This document shows, in pieces, positions 16,957 to 27,691 of a stretch of DNA of 64,000 nt (positions within the stretch are counted from its first letter, which is position 1; each line of letters starts with the position of its first letter). The notes below the pieces were generated by a model, which made no database searches, was not told the origin of the DNA, and worked only from the letters and a program-made list of their open reading frames with translations. The stretch is taken from the NCBI RefSeq assembly GCF_003833015.1, contig NZ_RJLQ01000012.1, positions 1-64,000 of the forward strand, read 5' to 3'. The DNA comes from Clostridium sp. E02. Its GTDB lineage: Bacteria > Bacillota > Clostridia > Lachnospirales > Lachnospiraceae. Both the position numbers and the translations under genes were made by a program.

Positions 16957-17835
16957 ATGAATAAAAAAAAATTATATCCATGGTATTTTGCTGCAGGAGC
17001 TGCTTTTCTCTATTTCTTGCTGTGTTTTGTTCCTGGGGTTTTAGGAATCGCTTATTCTTTTACGGATTGGAATAATTTTAGCAATGAGATTAATTTTGTA
17101 GGATTTAGTAATTATAAAGCAGTGTTTCAGGGGAATTCCGAATATTTAAAATACATAGGGAACACAATCTGGTTCACCGTCTTCACAACTATCATGAAAA
17201 CCATCTTTGGATTGGCTTTGGCGCTTCTTTTGACCCAGAAATTCATTCGGTTTCAGAATTTTCACCGCATGATTATTTTTTCACCTCAGGTGATGTCTTA
17301 CCTAGTAGTCGGTCTCGTGTTTAAAAGTATGTTACATCCCACAACCGGATTTTTCAATCATATGTTAAGAAGTATGGGACTGGGTGGACTGGCAAAAAGC
17401 TGGCTGACGGATTTAAGTCTTGTTTTTCCCACTGTCATGATGGTAGATACGTGGAAGGGCATGGGATATATCATGGTGGTGGTAATCGCAGGGCTATTAT
17501 CGGTTTCCCCGGAATATTATGAGGCGGCTAGTATGGACGGTGCCAGCTTTTTCCAAAAATTATGGAGTATCACATTGCCACTGTTAAAACCGGTTCTTGT
17601 CAATGTGACCATACTAAACGTAACCTATGGCTTACGAGTATTTGATATGATTTATTCCCTGACAAACGGTGGACCTGGCAATGCAACAGGTGTGATTAAT
17701 ACAGCTGTTTACAAGGAATTTTCAAAGGGAAATCTGGCCATGGGAACCACATTATCAAGCATCCTTTTCTTTGTAGTTCTAGCATTGTTATACTTTATCA
17801 TCAAATCCATGGAACATAAGGAGGTGGAAGTATGA
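16957..17835 (+). CDS. Sugar ABC permease (MsmF/UgpA type)
   Basis: 292 residues with six predicted membrane helices starting at residue 8. The binding-protein-dependent permease EAA loop appears as EYYEAASMDGASFFQKLWSI near residues 187-207. It begins 3 nt after the stop of the binding-protein gene, with a weak ribosome site consistent with coupling. Confidence 0.92.
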   Translation: MNKKKLYPWYFAAGAAFLYFLLCFVPGVLGIAYSFTDWNNFSNEINFVGFSNYKAVFQGNSEYLKYIGNTIWFTVFTTIMKTIFGLALALLLTQKFIRFQNFHRMIIFSPQVMSYLVVGLVFKSMLHPTTGFFNHMLRSMGLGGLAKSWLTDLSLVFPTVMMVDTWKGMGYIMVVVIAGLLSVSPEYYEAASMDGASFFQKLWSITLPLLKPVLVNVTILNVTYGLRVFDMIYSLTNGGPGNATGVINTAVYKEFSKGNLAMGTTLSSILFFVVLALLYFIIKSMEHKEVEV

Positions 17836-18662
17836 TGGGGAAAACTGGGAAAATCATGAGGGGTATCATTGGCAATGTGGTAACGGTATGTATTAGTTTG
17901 ATTGTGCTTCTTCCTCTGGCTGTCTTGTTTCTGAATTCGTTTAAAACTTCGGCGCAAGCAAACCGAATGACATTGTCAATCCCTACGAAGTGGATGTTTG
18001 CAAACTATGGGAAGGTAATTCAGCAGGGAAAGCTGTTCTCTTCTTTTTTAAACGGTCTTTTATATGCGGCCGGCAGTGTTACCATCATCGTGATTGTGGT
18101 GTCAGCGGCTGCTTTTGTAATTGCAAGAAATCAGAAGGGCGTGAACCGATTCCTTTACTACTTTATAATCTCCGGGATTGCCATGCCCATAAATAATGTT
18201 GCACTTATGAAGGTTATGCAGGCTTTACATTTGGTGAATACCAGGTTTGGAATTATTCTTCTTTATGCCGCCATTAATATTCCCCTTAGTCTGTTTCTGG
18301 CATTTGGTTTTGTTGAAACCATACCAAGGGAAGTCGACGAAGCTGCAGTGATTGATGGGTGTGGCCCCCACCAGTTATTTGTAAGAGTCATTGCTCCAAT
18401 GCTAAAGCCAATCGTATCAACCTTATTTATTCTCGATTTTATGGCGGTGTGGAATGACTTTACCATGCCGTTGTATTACTTAAATAATTCTAGGAAATGG
18501 CCCATGACTCTGGCTGTGTATAACTTTTTTGGGGCATTTGAACATTCTTGGAACCTAGTAGCAGCAGATATCATTCTGACTCTGGCTCCGGTGCTGCTGG
18601 TATTTATCATAGGGCAAAAATATATTGTAGGAGGCGTATCTGCAGGTTCGGTTAAGGGATAG
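17832..18662 (+). CDS. Sugar ABC permease (MsmG/UgpE type)
   Basis: 276 residues, six helices, EAA loop (PREVDEAAVIDGCGPHQLFV near 157-176). Its ATGA overlaps the stop of the first permease by 4 nt, and the two would form the heterodimeric channel. Followed 16 nt later by the GH3 gene. Confidence 0.92.
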   Translation: MMGKTGKIMRGIIGNVVTVCISLIVLLPLAVLFLNSFKTSAQANRMTLSIPTKWMFANYGKVIQQGKLFSSFLNGLLYAAGSVTIIVIVVSAAAFVIARNQKGVNRFLYYFIISGIAMPINNVALMKVMQALHLVNTRFGIILLYAAINIPLSLFLAFGFVETIPREVDEAAVIDGCGPHQLFVRVIAPMLKPIVSTLFILDFMAVWNDFTMPLYYLNNSRKWPMTLAVYNFFGAFEHSWNLVAADIILTLAPVLLVFIIGQKYIVGGVSAGSVKG

Positions 18663-18678
18663 CAGACAGGAGGTAAAA

Positions 18679-20817
18679 ATGGAACGGTATCAGATCGAAG
18701 AACTGGTGAAAAAACTGACACTGGAAGAAAAAATCGGCATGATTCACGGACAGGGGATTTTTCATACAAAAGGAGTGGAGTGGCTTTCTATTCCCCCCCT
18801 GTGGCTGGCAGATGGTCCCATGGGTGTAAGGAAAGAATTTCAGGATGAGAACTGGGCACCCAAAGGGACTACCGATGATTATGTGTCCTATTTACCAAGT
18901 AATAGTGCACTTGCTTCTACCTGGAATCCGGAATGTGCCAGAAAGGCTGGGGAAGTTCTTGGAGAAGAGGCAAGGGGACGTGGGAAAGATGTCATACTGG
19001 CACCTGGGATTAACATCATCAGAACGCCGGTATGTGGAAGAAATTTTGAATATATGAGTGAAGATCCTTATCTGATTTCAAAACTGGCAGTTCCACTGAT
19101 TCAGGGTATACAAATGCAGGATGTGGCGGCCTGTGTCAAGCATTTTGCTCTGAATAATCAAGAGACTAGGCGGCTTGACGTGGATGTCAAAGTAGAGGAA
19201 CGTGCACTACGGGAAATTTATCTTCCAGGCTTTGAGGCATCGGTAAAGGAGGGAAAGGTAAGGACGTTGATGGGGGCTTACAATCGCTATCAGGGAGAAC
19301 ACTGTTGCCATAACAAAAGGCTGCTCTGTGAAATTCTAAGGGGCGAGTGGGGATTTGACGGTGTGGTCCTCTCTGACTGGGGAGGAGTTCATGATACGGT
19401 ACAGGCGGCGGAACACGGTCTGGACATCGAGATGTCTGTGACAGAACACTTTGATGAATATTATATGGCAAATCCCCTTCTTTTAAAGGTAAGAAAAGGG
19501 GAGATTGCAGAGGTTTTGATTGATGAAAAGGTAAAGAATATTCTATTATTAATGAACCGACTCCATATGCTTGACGGAACCCGGAGGCCGGGAACCTATA
19601 ACAGCCGTAAGAATCAGGAGACTTTATTAGAATGCGCAAGAGAAGCAATTGTGCTACTTAAAAATGAAGAGGGTCGTCTTCCTCTTGATTTAACTGGAAA
19701 GAAGCAACTGGCCGTTATTGGAGAAAACGCGGTGAAAGTTCATTCAAATGGTGGAGGAAGTGCCGCGATTAAAGCTTTGTATGAGATTTCCCCTCTTATG
19801 GGGCTTAAAATGGAGCTTGGTGGAAATGTTGTCATCGAGTATGCCCCAGGTTATTGCAGCCAGGCATCCAAAACAGAGGAAGAAGAGAACTGGGAGTTTT
19901 CCAGTTTGGAGGATCGGATTTACAAAGAAGCAGTTCAAGATGACATGGCTGATGAACTGCAATCGAAGAGAAATGCTATGATTTTGGAAGCAGTAAAATT
20001 AGCTCAAAAGAGCGATGATGTGATCTTGTTTTGCGGACTAAATCATGAATTTGATCAAGAAGGATGTGACCGTAAGGATATGAAGCTGCCTTATGGGCAG
20101 GAAGAATTGATATCAGCAGTACTAGATGCCAATGCCAATACAGTTCTTGTTGTGATTGCAGGCTCACCGGTAGAGATGGAAGCATTTGCAGACCGAGCAA
20201 AGGGCATCGTTTACACCAGCTATAACGGAATGGAAGGGGGGAATGCCATGGCAGAGGTTCTGTTGGGAAAGGGGTATCCATCTGGTAAGCTGCCCTTTAC
20301 CATACCAAAATCTCTGGAGGATTGCAGCGCCCATGCGATCGGAGCGTTTCCTGGGGGAGATACGGTTTGGTATCAGGAAGGCGTATTGGTAGGATACCGG
20401 TATTATGAGACAGAGAAAAAAGAGGTTCGTTACCCGTTTGGTCATGGATTATCTTATACTAAATTTTCCTATCATGATTTAAATGTGGTTCCAGAAGATG
20501 GGGGATGGAGAGGAAGCGTGGAAGTTACAAATACTGGAAGCTGTGCTGGAGCGGAAGTGATACAGGTTTATGTGAAAGCAAAAGGCATGAGAATCAAAAG
20601 ACCGGCAATGGAACTGCGGGCGTTTCAAAAGGTGATTCTGGAATCTGGGGAAAGAAAAAGATTTGATTTTTATCTAAGTAGAAAGGCATTTTCTTATTAT
20701 AGTGAAAAACGGGCAGCCTTTTATGTGCCGGAAGACAAGTATGCGATCTGTGTCGGAAGTTCCGTGGGAGATATTCGGTTGAATCAGGAGGTTTCCGTTC
20801 CAGAAGGGGAAATATAA
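18679..20817 (+). CDS. GH3 beta-glucosidase-type glycosidase
   Basis: 712 residues in the usual GH3 order: (beta/alpha)8 barrel, alpha/beta sandwich and C-terminal fibronectin-III-like domain. Nucleophile Asp233 lies in VVLSDWGG, and KHFALNNQE carries the conserved Lys-His pair. No signal peptide, so it hydrolyses imported oligosaccharides in the cytoplasm. Its place between the importer and a GH31 alpha-xylosidase suggests beta-glucosidase action on xyloglucan-type chains; beta-xylosidase activity is an alternative. Confidence 0.9.
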   Translation: MERYQIEELVKKLTLEEKIGMIHGQGIFHTKGVEWLSIPPLWLADGPMGVRKEFQDENWAPKGTTDDYVSYLPSNSALASTWNPECARKAGEVLGEEARGRGKDVILAPGINIIRTPVCGRNFEYMSEDPYLISKLAVPLIQGIQMQDVAACVKHFALNNQETRRLDVDVKVEERALREIYLPGFEASVKEGKVRTLMGAYNRYQGEHCCHNKRLLCEILRGEWGFDGVVLSDWGGVHDTVQAAEHGLDIEMSVTEHFDEYYMANPLLLKVRKGEIAEVLIDEKVKNILLLMNRLHMLDGTRRPGTYNSRKNQETLLECAREAIVLLKNEEGRLPLDLTGKKQLAVIGENAVKVHSNGGGSAAIKALYEISPLMGLKMELGGNVVIEYAPGYCSQASKTEEEENWEFSSLEDRIYKEAVQDDMADELQSKRNAMILEAVKLAQKSDDVILFCGLNHEFDQEGCDRKDMKLPYGQEELISAVLDANANTVLVVIAGSPVEMEAFADRAKGIVYTSYNGMEGGNAMAEVLLGKGYPSGKLPFTIPKSLEDCSAHAIGAFPGGDTVWYQEGVLVGYRYYETEKKEVRYPFGHGLSYTKFSYHDLNVVPEDGGWRGSVEVTNTGSCAGAEVIQVYVKAKGMRIKRPAMELRAFQKVILESGERKRFDFYLSRKAFSYYSEKRAAFYVPEDKYAICVGSSVGDIRLNQEVSVPEGEI

Positions 20818-20852
20818 GATTCTAAAATTATGGAGAGAAAAGGAGAAGAGAG

Positions 20853-23105
20853 ATGAAGTTTACCAATGGTTATTGGAGGACTCGTGAGGAGATAAGTCCA
20901 CTTTATGCGGTAGAATATGCGGATAAACGAATAAACGGCAGCGAACTGACGCTATACGTTCCTGGAAGACATATAAAATCAAGAGGGGATTGTCTAGACG
21001 CAGGGATGTTGACGGTTCATCTTTCAAGTCCAATGGAAGATGTGATCAAAGTCTCGGTGCGTCATTTTGAGGGGACTCTCTATCACGGACCATTCGCAGA
21101 GGTGTTAGAAGACAATCCAAAGGTAATTATCGATGAGACAGATGAAACTATCGTGTATCAGACGGGACGAACGAAAGCCGTAATTGATAAACGTCCGGAT
21201 GCATGGAGAATTGGTTTTTATGACGGGAATCGGGAACTGACCAGTACGAGTTACCACAACATGGCTCACATGACCAACCGAGAGTTGGGGCGTAGCTATA
21301 TGGTAGAACAGCTGGCGCTTGACTTAGATGAGCTGGTATATGGATTAGGAGAGCGTTTCACCCCGTTTGTAAAAAATGGGCAGGTAGTAGAGATTTGGAA
21401 TGAGGATGGAGGAACTGCCAGCGAAATCGCATATAAAAACGTTCCTTTTTATATTACCAATAAAGGGTATGGAGTTCTGTTAGACAATGAAGGGGATGCT
21501 TCCTATGAGATTGCCAGCGAAAAGGTGGAGCGAGTTCAGTTTTCGGTAGAAGGGGAACGACTTGATTATTATTTTATCAATGGAAGTACGCCCAAAGGCA
21601 CCATCTCAAAGTATACGAAATTGACTGGAAAGCCTGCACTGCCACCGGCATGGTCCTTTGGACTGTGGCTGTCTACCTCGTTTACCACGGATTATGATGA
21701 AGCTACCATTTCCGGCTTTATTAAGGGAATGGAAGAGCGTAAAATTCCTTTGCATGTGTTCCATTTTGACTGCTACTGGATGGAAGCCTATGAGTGGTGC
21801 AATTTTACCTGGGACCCTAAGACATTTCCCGATCCAAAGGACATGTTAAAACGCTATCATGAGAGAGGACTAAAGATCTGTGTATGGATAAATCCTTACA
21901 TTGGTCAGAAATCACCGCTGTTTGCCGTGGGGATGGAGTCCGGATATCTGGTAAAAAAAACAAACGGAGACGTATGGCAGTCTGATCTTTGGCAGGCTGG
22001 GATGGGACTGGTGGATTTTACCAATCCAGAGGCGGTTGTTTGGTATCAGTCAAAATTAAAAACACTTCTTGATATGGGGGTTGATTGTTTTAAGACGGAC
22101 TTTGGAGAACGAATTCCAGTTAAGGATATTACCTATTTTGATGGATCAGATCCGGTAAAAATGCATAATTACTATTCATATCTCTATAATCAGGCCGTAT
22201 TTAAACTGTTAGAGAGGGAACGTGGAACCGGGGAGGCGGTGGTATTTGCCCGTTCCGCAACCGTAGGCGGACAGAAATTCCCTGTTCACTGGGGGGGAGA
22301 CTGTTCTGCCAATTATCCGTCCATGGCGGAGACCCTACGCAGTGGATTATCTCTTTCCTGTGCAGGATTTGGTTTCTGGAGCCATGATATCAGTGGATTT
22401 GAAAGCACGGCTCCTGCGGATGTGTATAAGAGATGGTGTCAGTTTGGCCTTATGAGTTCTCATAGTCGTCTTCATGGTTCTTCTTCTTACCGGGTGCCGT
22501 GGCTATTTGATGAGGAGGCTTGTGATGTATTACGCAAATTTGTAAAGTTGAAATGCAGGCTAATGCCTTATTTTTACCATCAGGCGGTGCAGTCCCATGA
22601 AGTTGGCATTCCCATGATGCGTCCTATGTTTGTGGAATTTCCAAATGACCGTACCTGTGAGCCATTGGATAAGCAGTATATGATGGGGGATAGTCTTTTG
22701 GTGGCACCGATATTTAAGGAAAGCAAAGAAGTGGAATATTATCTGCCAGAGGGGAAATGGTATAATATACTGACACATCAGATGATAGAAGGAGGAAGAT
22801 GGAAGAAGGAACATCATGATTATTTAACCATGCCACTATTGTTACGACCCAATTCGATTCTGGCAGTTGGAAACTGTGAGATCAAACCGGATTATGATTA
22901 CAGCGATGGGGTAACTTTTTATATTTCTCCATTGGAGGATGGAGCAGTGGGTGAGGCCTCTGTTACGGATTTAAATGGAACTATCGTTATGACGGCAGAA
23001 GCCAGACGGGCTGGGGACATTATAACTCTTCATGTGGAAGGAAGAAATGAAAACTGGTCCTATGAGGTTCTTGGAGAGGAAAAGCAAACGGTTGTGGTTT
23101 CATAA
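20853..23105 (+). CDS. GH31 alpha-xylosidase-like (YicI group)
   Basis: 750 residues. N-terminal galactose-mutarotase-like beta-sandwich, catalytic barrel, C-terminal beta domains. Nucleophile Asp416 in CFKTDFGE and acid/base Asp483 in HWGGDC. The WLSTSFTTDYDE and FHFDCYWM blocks match the YicI alpha-xylosidase group rather than alpha-glucosidases. Cytoplasmic. With the GH3 enzyme it could strip Xyl-alpha-1,6 and Glc-beta-1,4 units alternately from xyloglucan oligosaccharides or isoprimeverose. Last gene of the operon. Confidence 0.9.
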   Translation: MKFTNGYWRTREEISPLYAVEYADKRINGSELTLYVPGRHIKSRGDCLDAGMLTVHLSSPMEDVIKVSVRHFEGTLYHGPFAEVLEDNPKVIIDETDETIVYQTGRTKAVIDKRPDAWRIGFYDGNRELTSTSYHNMAHMTNRELGRSYMVEQLALDLDELVYGLGERFTPFVKNGQVVEIWNEDGGTASEIAYKNVPFYITNKGYGVLLDNEGDASYEIASEKVERVQFSVEGERLDYYFINGSTPKGTISKYTKLTGKPALPPAWSFGLWLSTSFTTDYDEATISGFIKGMEERKIPLHVFHFDCYWMEAYEWCNFTWDPKTFPDPKDMLKRYHERGLKICVWINPYIGQKSPLFAVGMESGYLVKKTNGDVWQSDLWQAGMGLVDFTNPEAVVWYQSKLKTLLDMGVDCFKTDFGERIPVKDITYFDGSDPVKMHNYYSYLYNQAVFKLLERERGTGEAVVFARSATVGGQKFPVHWGGDCSANYPSMAETLRSGLSLSCAGFGFWSHDISGFESTAPADVYKRWCQFGLMSSHSRLHGSSSYRVPWLFDEEACDVLRKFVKLKCRLMPYFYHQAVQSHEVGIPMMRPMFVEFPNDRTCEPLDKQYMMGDSLLVAPIFKESKEVEYYLPEGKWYNILTHQMIEGGRWKKEHHDYLTMPLLLRPNSILAVGNCEIKPDYDYSDGVTFYISPLEDGAVGEASVTDLNGTIVMTAEARRAGDIITLHVEGRNENWSYEVLGEEKQTVVVS

Positions 23106-23131
23106 AGTCTTATGTTATCTTAATACAGAAT

Positions 23132-23179
23132 AAAAAATCAGGATTGAAATCCTTAAGGGGGATTCCAATCCTTATTTTT
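23132..23179. terminator. Bidirectional terminator GH31 / activase
   Basis: Stem around AAATCAGGATTGAAATCC and GGATTCCAATCCTTATTT, with T runs at both ends. Separates convergent genes. Confidence 0.85.
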
Positions 23180-23180
23180 G

Positions 23181-26100
23181 TTATAGAACGGTGTTTTCTT
23201 CCTTTTGCAGGTTTTTTTGCGCAGTGGAAAGCATTAATTTAATCCGGTTTAGCTGATTGACCTCACTGGCACCTGGATCGTAATCCACGGCAATGATGTT
23301 AGAATCCGGATATTCCTTCCTTAATTCCTTAATCACGCCTTTTCCTACAATGTGGTTGGGCAGACAGCCAAAGGGCTGGGTGCATACGATATTATTGGTT
23401 CCACTGTGGATCAGTTCCAGCATCTCTCCGGTTAAAAACCATCCTTCCCCGGTCTGATTCCCGATAGATACAAAGTCTTTTGCCATATCAGCAAGTGTTT
23501 CAATGGGAGCAGGAGGCATAAAGTGTTTACTTTTTGTAAGCTCTCGTTTGGCTGTTTTGCGGAAGGATTCCAACAAGGTTATCCCCATATTTGCTAACAG
23601 AGCGGAGGATTTTTTACCACCTAGTTTTTCTGCCTTAAAGTTGTTGTTATAGAAGCTGTACAGTAAAAAGTCCATGAGATCTGGCATCACCGCTTCGGCA
23701 CCTTCTAATTCAAGGAGTTCCACAATGTGATTGTTTGCCAGTGGAGAGAACTTAACTAGGATTTCTCCTACAATTCCTACTTTAGGCTTTTTCCCTGGAT
23801 TTCTTGCCAGGTTGTCAAAATCTCTGACAATCCCCTTGAGGTTCTTTGAAAACGTCATTAGTTCAGGGGCTTTTTTCGACAATGACTGGATGCACTGCTT
23901 TTTCCATTTATCATGGAGCGAGTTGGCAGAGCCAGGTATTTTTTCATAGGGACGGGTGGCATAGAGCACTCTCATAAAGAGATCTCCGTATACTATGGCC
24001 TGCATGGCTTTCGTTAACATGGGCAAAGTAATGGAAAATCCAGGATTTGTCTCCATGTTATTGGCATTGACAGAGATTACTGGTACCTGTCCCATGCCAG
24101 ACCGTTCCAAAGCCCTTCGGATAAAGCCGATGTAATTCGAAGCCCGACAGCCGCCCCCAGTTTGACTCATGAATATAGCAGTCCGGTCTAGGTCATACTT
24201 TCCGGATAACAGGGCATCCATAATCTGTCCAACAACAATCAAAGAGGGGTAGCAGGCATCGTTATTTACATATTTTAAACCAATATCAATGGAAGATCGG
24301 TTGTCATTTTGCAATATATCTAACTTGTATCCGAACGCACGGATCGCAGGTTCCACCAGATCAAAATGAATTGGTGACATCTGAGGACAGAGAATGGTAT
24401 ACTCTTTTTTCATTTCTTTGGTAAACATCACCCGGTGGTAGGCACTGGAGGTCGGTGTTTGCTCATAATGACGCTTGTCACGAACCTTTAATGCGGCGAT
24501 AAGCGAACGAATTCGGATTCTGGCAGCCCCTAAATTGTTGACTTCATCAATCTTTAATACAGTGTATATTTTGCCGGAACCGGTCAGGATATCGTTTACC
24601 TGATCTGTAGTTACGGCATCCAGTCCGCATCCAAAGGAATTAAGCTGGATCAGATCCAGGCATTGCTCTGCTTTAACGAGAGTGGCAGCCTGGTAGAGTC
24701 TTGTATGATACATCCATTGGTCTGTTACCACTGTGGGCCGTTCAATCTTAGAAAGATGAGAGACGGAATCCTCAGTTAGTACTGCAAATCCATAGGAAGC
24801 GATTAATTCGGGTATCCCGTGGTTGATTTCTGGGTCAACGTGGTAAGGCCTGCCAGCCAGAACGATCCCGTGGCGGTTATTCTCCTTTAGCCATTGTAAG
24901 GTTTCTTCTCCCTTTCGTTCCATGTCCGTTCGTGCCGTTAACAGCTCACTCCATGCTTTTTTTGCAGCGTCGGCAACTTCGGAGGAGGGAATATTAAATT
25001 CTTTGGCAAAGACCTCCATCAGGCGCTTGGTTAAGATTTCTTCCGTGGTAAATGCCATAAACGGATTGAGAAACCGGATCTCTTCTGTCTTTATACCTTC
25101 TACGTTGTTTTTGATATTCTCCGCGTAAGAGGTAACAATGGGACAATTATAATGATTCCCTGCATCTGGGGTTTCGTTCCTCTCATAGGGGATACAGGGA
25201 TAAAATATTGTTTTAATCCCTTGTTTAATCAGCCATTCAACATGGCCATGTGCCAGTTTGGCGGGATAACATTCCGATTCACTGGGGATGGATTCAATGC
25301 CAAGTTCATAGATCTTTTTACTTGACTGGGGGGACAGCACGGTCCGGAATTTTAAGGCTTTAAAGAATACCGCCCAAAACGGGAAGTTCTCGTATAGGTT
25401 TAAAACTCTGGGTATTCCGATAATTCCCCGTTCGGCAAGATCCCGGCTTAGTGGCTCGTAATCAAACATACGGTGGTATTTGTATTCAAAGAGGTTTGGA
25501 ACTTCACTCTTAGCTTTTTCTTTTCCAAGACCTTTTTCACAGCGGTTTCCAGTGATGTAGGTTCTTCCCCCATCAAATTTGTTGATCGTTAATACACAGT
25601 TGTTGGTACAGCCCTTACACCGGCCCATGGAAGTCTCATAGTGAAGACCAGTGATCTGATTAAGATCAAGCATGGTCGTTTTTCTTGAACCGTCATAACG
25701 TTCCCTTGCAATCAAAGCTGCACCAAATGCTCCCATAATTCCGGCAATATCGGGACGAACTGCTTCACAACCGGATATTTTTTCAAAACTACGAAGGACA
25801 GCATTGTTGTAAAAGGTACCGCCCTGAACCACAACATGTTGACCAAGATCTGCTGCACTTGTGATCTTTATTACTTTATAAAGGGCATTTTTGATGACAG
25901 AGTAAGCAAGCCCTGCGGAAATATCTGCAACGTCAGCTCCCTCTTTTTGAGCTTGCTTTACATTGGAGTTCATAAAAACGGTACATCGGGTGCCAAGATC
26001 CGTAGGGTTTTTGGCAAAAATAGCCTCGGAAGCAAAATCTTCCACTTTGTAGTTCATAGAATGCGCAAAAGTCTCAATAAAGGAGCCGCATCCGGATGAG

Positions 26101-27437
26101 CAGGCTTCGTTGAGCTGGACGCTGTCAACGGTACTGTTCTTAATACGAATGCACTTCATATCCTGTCCACCGATATCTAAGATGCAGTCCACTTCAGGTT
26201 CAAAAAAGGCGGCTGCATAGTAATGAGAAATGGTTTCTACTTCCCCTTCATCAAGCAGGAATGCTGCTTTTAACAAAGCTTCACCATATCCAGTGGAGCA
26301 GGACCATACGATCTCGCTGTCATCCGATAATTCTTTCTTGATTTTATCTATTGCAATGATTGCAGTTTTTAAGGGATTTCCATTGTTGCTGCTGTAGAAA
26401 CTAGAAAGCAGTGTGCCGTCTTCTCCTACAACTGCCACTTTGGTTGTGGTAGAACCTGCATCAATTCCCAAAAAGCATTTCCCGTGGTAAGAGGCCAATT
26501 CACTTTTTTTTACGCAGTGGCTATTGTGCCTGATTAGAAACGAATCATATTCGGATTGATCAGCAAACAAAGGCTCCATGCGTTTTACTTCAAAATCCAT
26601 CTGAATGCCTGTAGACAATCGGGTTATCATATCCTCCAGAGAGAGTTTTATCTCTTGAGATTCTCCTGCCTTCATGGCAGCACCAATCGCCGCAAACAGA
26701 TGGGACTGTTCAGGATCGATAATCGCATCACCAGATAAATGAAGGGTTCGGATGAATGCATTTCTTAGTTCAGGAAGAAAATGAAGTGGTCCTCCTAAAA
26801 AGGCTACATTACCCCGTATGGGCTTGCCACAGGCAAGACCGCTTATGGTCTGGTTTACCACTGCCTGAAAAATAGAGGCAGCTAGATCTTCTCTTGTAGC
26901 TCCTTCATTAATAAGAGGCTGAATGTCTGTTTTTGCAAAGACTCCACACCTGGCTGCGATGGGGTAAATCGCTTTGTAATTGGTTGCGTAATCGTTTAAT
27001 CCTTTTGCATCTGTCTGTAAGAGAGAAGCCATCTGGTCAATAAAGGAACCAGTACCTCCGGCACAGATCCCGTTCATGCGCTGGTCGATTCCTCCAGTAA
27101 AATAAATTATTTTTGCATCTTCGCCACCGAGTTCGATTGCTACGTCCGCATGTGGGGCATAATCTTTTAATGAAGACGCGACTGCGACAACTTCTTGAAC
27201 AAATGGCATATTTAAATGTTTGGACAGAGTTAATCCCCCTGAGCCTGTAATGGCGGGAAGTAAATCCATGGGTCCTAATTTTTCGTAAGCTTTTTTTAAT
27301 AGTTCCGCAAGTGTATCCTGTATGTTCGCAAAATGACGTTCATAATCGGCGAACAAAATCTCTTTGTTCCCGTCTTGGATTGCTATCTTTACGGTAGTGG
27401 AACCGATGTCGATTCCTAATGTGTTGTATGTATTCAT
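23181..27437 (-). CDS. Giant 2-hydroxyacyl-CoA dehydratase activase-type protein
   Basis: About 1418 residues. Two tandem BcrA/BadF-type ASKHA ATPase domains (near 1-270 and 320-590) begin with [11 protein letters not shown] and [11 protein letters not shown]. Each has its cluster-binding Cys blocks: [10 protein letters not shown] with [10 protein letters not shown], and ACSSGCGSF with [11 protein letters not shown] Cys cluster ([10 protein letters not shown]) and a DUF2229/dehydratase-like C-terminal half follow. Classical activases reduce a partner dehydratase by ATP-driven electron transfer; what this fused form acts on is unknown. ATG 27437 is preferred over GTG 27491, because AAGGAGG is 20 nt upstream with a GGGG-TAAT-CCCC hairpin between. 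Confidence 0.86.
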   Translation of the reverse strand: MNTYNTLGIDIGSTTVKIAIQDGNKEILFADYERHFANIQDTLAELLKKAYEKLGPMDLLPAITGSGGLTLSKHLNMPFVQEVVAVASSLKDYAPHADVAIELGGEDAKIIYFTGGIDQRMNGICAGGTGSFIDQMASLLQTDAKGLNDYATNYKAIYPIAARCGVFAKTDIQPLINEGATREDLAASIFQAVVNQTISGLACGKPIRGNVAFLGGPLHFLPELRNAFIRTLHLSGDAIIDPEQSHLFAAIGAAMKAGESQEIKLSLEDMITRLSTGIQMDFEVKRMEPLFADQSEYDSFLIRHNSHCVKKSELASYHGKCFLGIDAGSTTTKVAVVGEDGTLLSSFYSSNNGNPLKTAIIAIDKIKKELSDDSEIVWSCSTGYGEALLKAAFLLDEGEVETISHYYAAAFFEPEVDCILDIGGQDMKCIRIKNSTVDSVQLNEACSSGCGSFIETFAHSMNYKVEDFASEAIFAKNPTDLGTRCTVFMNSNVKQAQKEGADVADISAGLAYSVIKNALYKVIKITSAADLGQHVVVQGGTFYNNAVLRSFEKISGCEAVRPDIAGIMGAFGAALIARERYDGSRKTTMLDLNQITGLHYETSMGRCKGCTNNCVLTINKFDGGRTYITGNRCEKGLGKEKAKSEVPNLFEYKYHRMFDYEPLSRDLAERGIIGIPRVLNLYENFPFWAVFFKALKFRTVLSPQSSKKIYELGIESIPSESECYPAKLAHGHVEWLIKQGIKTIFYPCIPYERNETPDAGNHYNCPIVTSYAENIKNNVEGIKTEEIRFLNPFMAFTTEEILTKRLMEVFAKEFNIPSSEVADAAKKAWSELLTARTDMERKGEETLQWLKENNRHGIVLAGRPYHVDPEINHGIPELIASYGFAVLTEDSVSHLSKIERPTVVTDQWMYHTRLYQAATLVKAEQCLDLIQLNSFGCGLDAVTTDQVNDILTGSGKIYTVLKIDEVNNLGAARIRIRSLIAALKVRDKRHYEQTPTSSAYHRVMFTKEMKKEYTILCPQMSPIHFDLVEPAIRAFGYKLDILQNDNRSSIDIGLKYVNNDACYPSLIVVGQIMDALLSGKYDLDRTAIFMSQTGGGCRASNYIGFIRRALERSGMGQVPVISVNANNMETNPGFSITLPMLTKAMQAIVYGDLFMRVLYATRPYEKIPGSANSLHDKWKKQCIQSLSKKAPELMTFSKNLKGIVRDFDNLARNPGKKPKVGIVGEILVKFSPLANNHIVELLELEGAEAVMPDLMDFLLYSFYNNNFKAEKLGGKKSSALLANMGITLLESFRKTAKRELTKSKHFMPPAPIETLADMAKDFVSIGNQTGEGWFLTGEMLELIHSGTNNIVCTQPFGCLPNHIVGKGVIKELRKEYPDSNIIAVDYDPGASEVNQLNRIKLMLSTAQKNLQKEENTVL

Positions 27438-27499
27438 ATGTGCGGGGATTACCCCTGCCTCCTTTAGTCTAGAAGTAAGTTGCTGACTCACCGGAGATC

Positions 27500-27528
27500 A
27501 GTTTAACATAGAATAAGAAATAATACAA
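27500..27528 (-). promoter_or_regulatory. Promoter of the activase-type gene
   Basis: Minus strand: TTGTAT (27523-27528), 17-bp spacer, TAAACT (27500-27505). A +1 near 27493 would leave almost no leader for GTG 27491, supporting ATG 27437. Confidence 0.5.
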
Positions 27529-27602
27529 TTATCTAGGTATGCTAAAAATATGTTAAAACTAGTAAAATTTGTGTAAGTTTACAAATTCCATTTTCATTTC
27601 AT

Positions 27603-27631
27603 TTGACAAAAATGGTCAGGGAAATTATAAT
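27603..27631 (+). promoter_or_regulatory. corA promoter
   Basis: Perfect TTGACA (27603-27608), 17-bp spacer, TATAAT (27626-27631). Likely also serves the rhomboid-like gene and pyk downstream, since no terminator is seen between them. Confidence 0.85.
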
Positions 27632-27691
27632 GTATAAGTCAAAGTCCGCCAAAGTATGCATAATGATTGTGCAGGGAAAGGGAGAAGCGCT

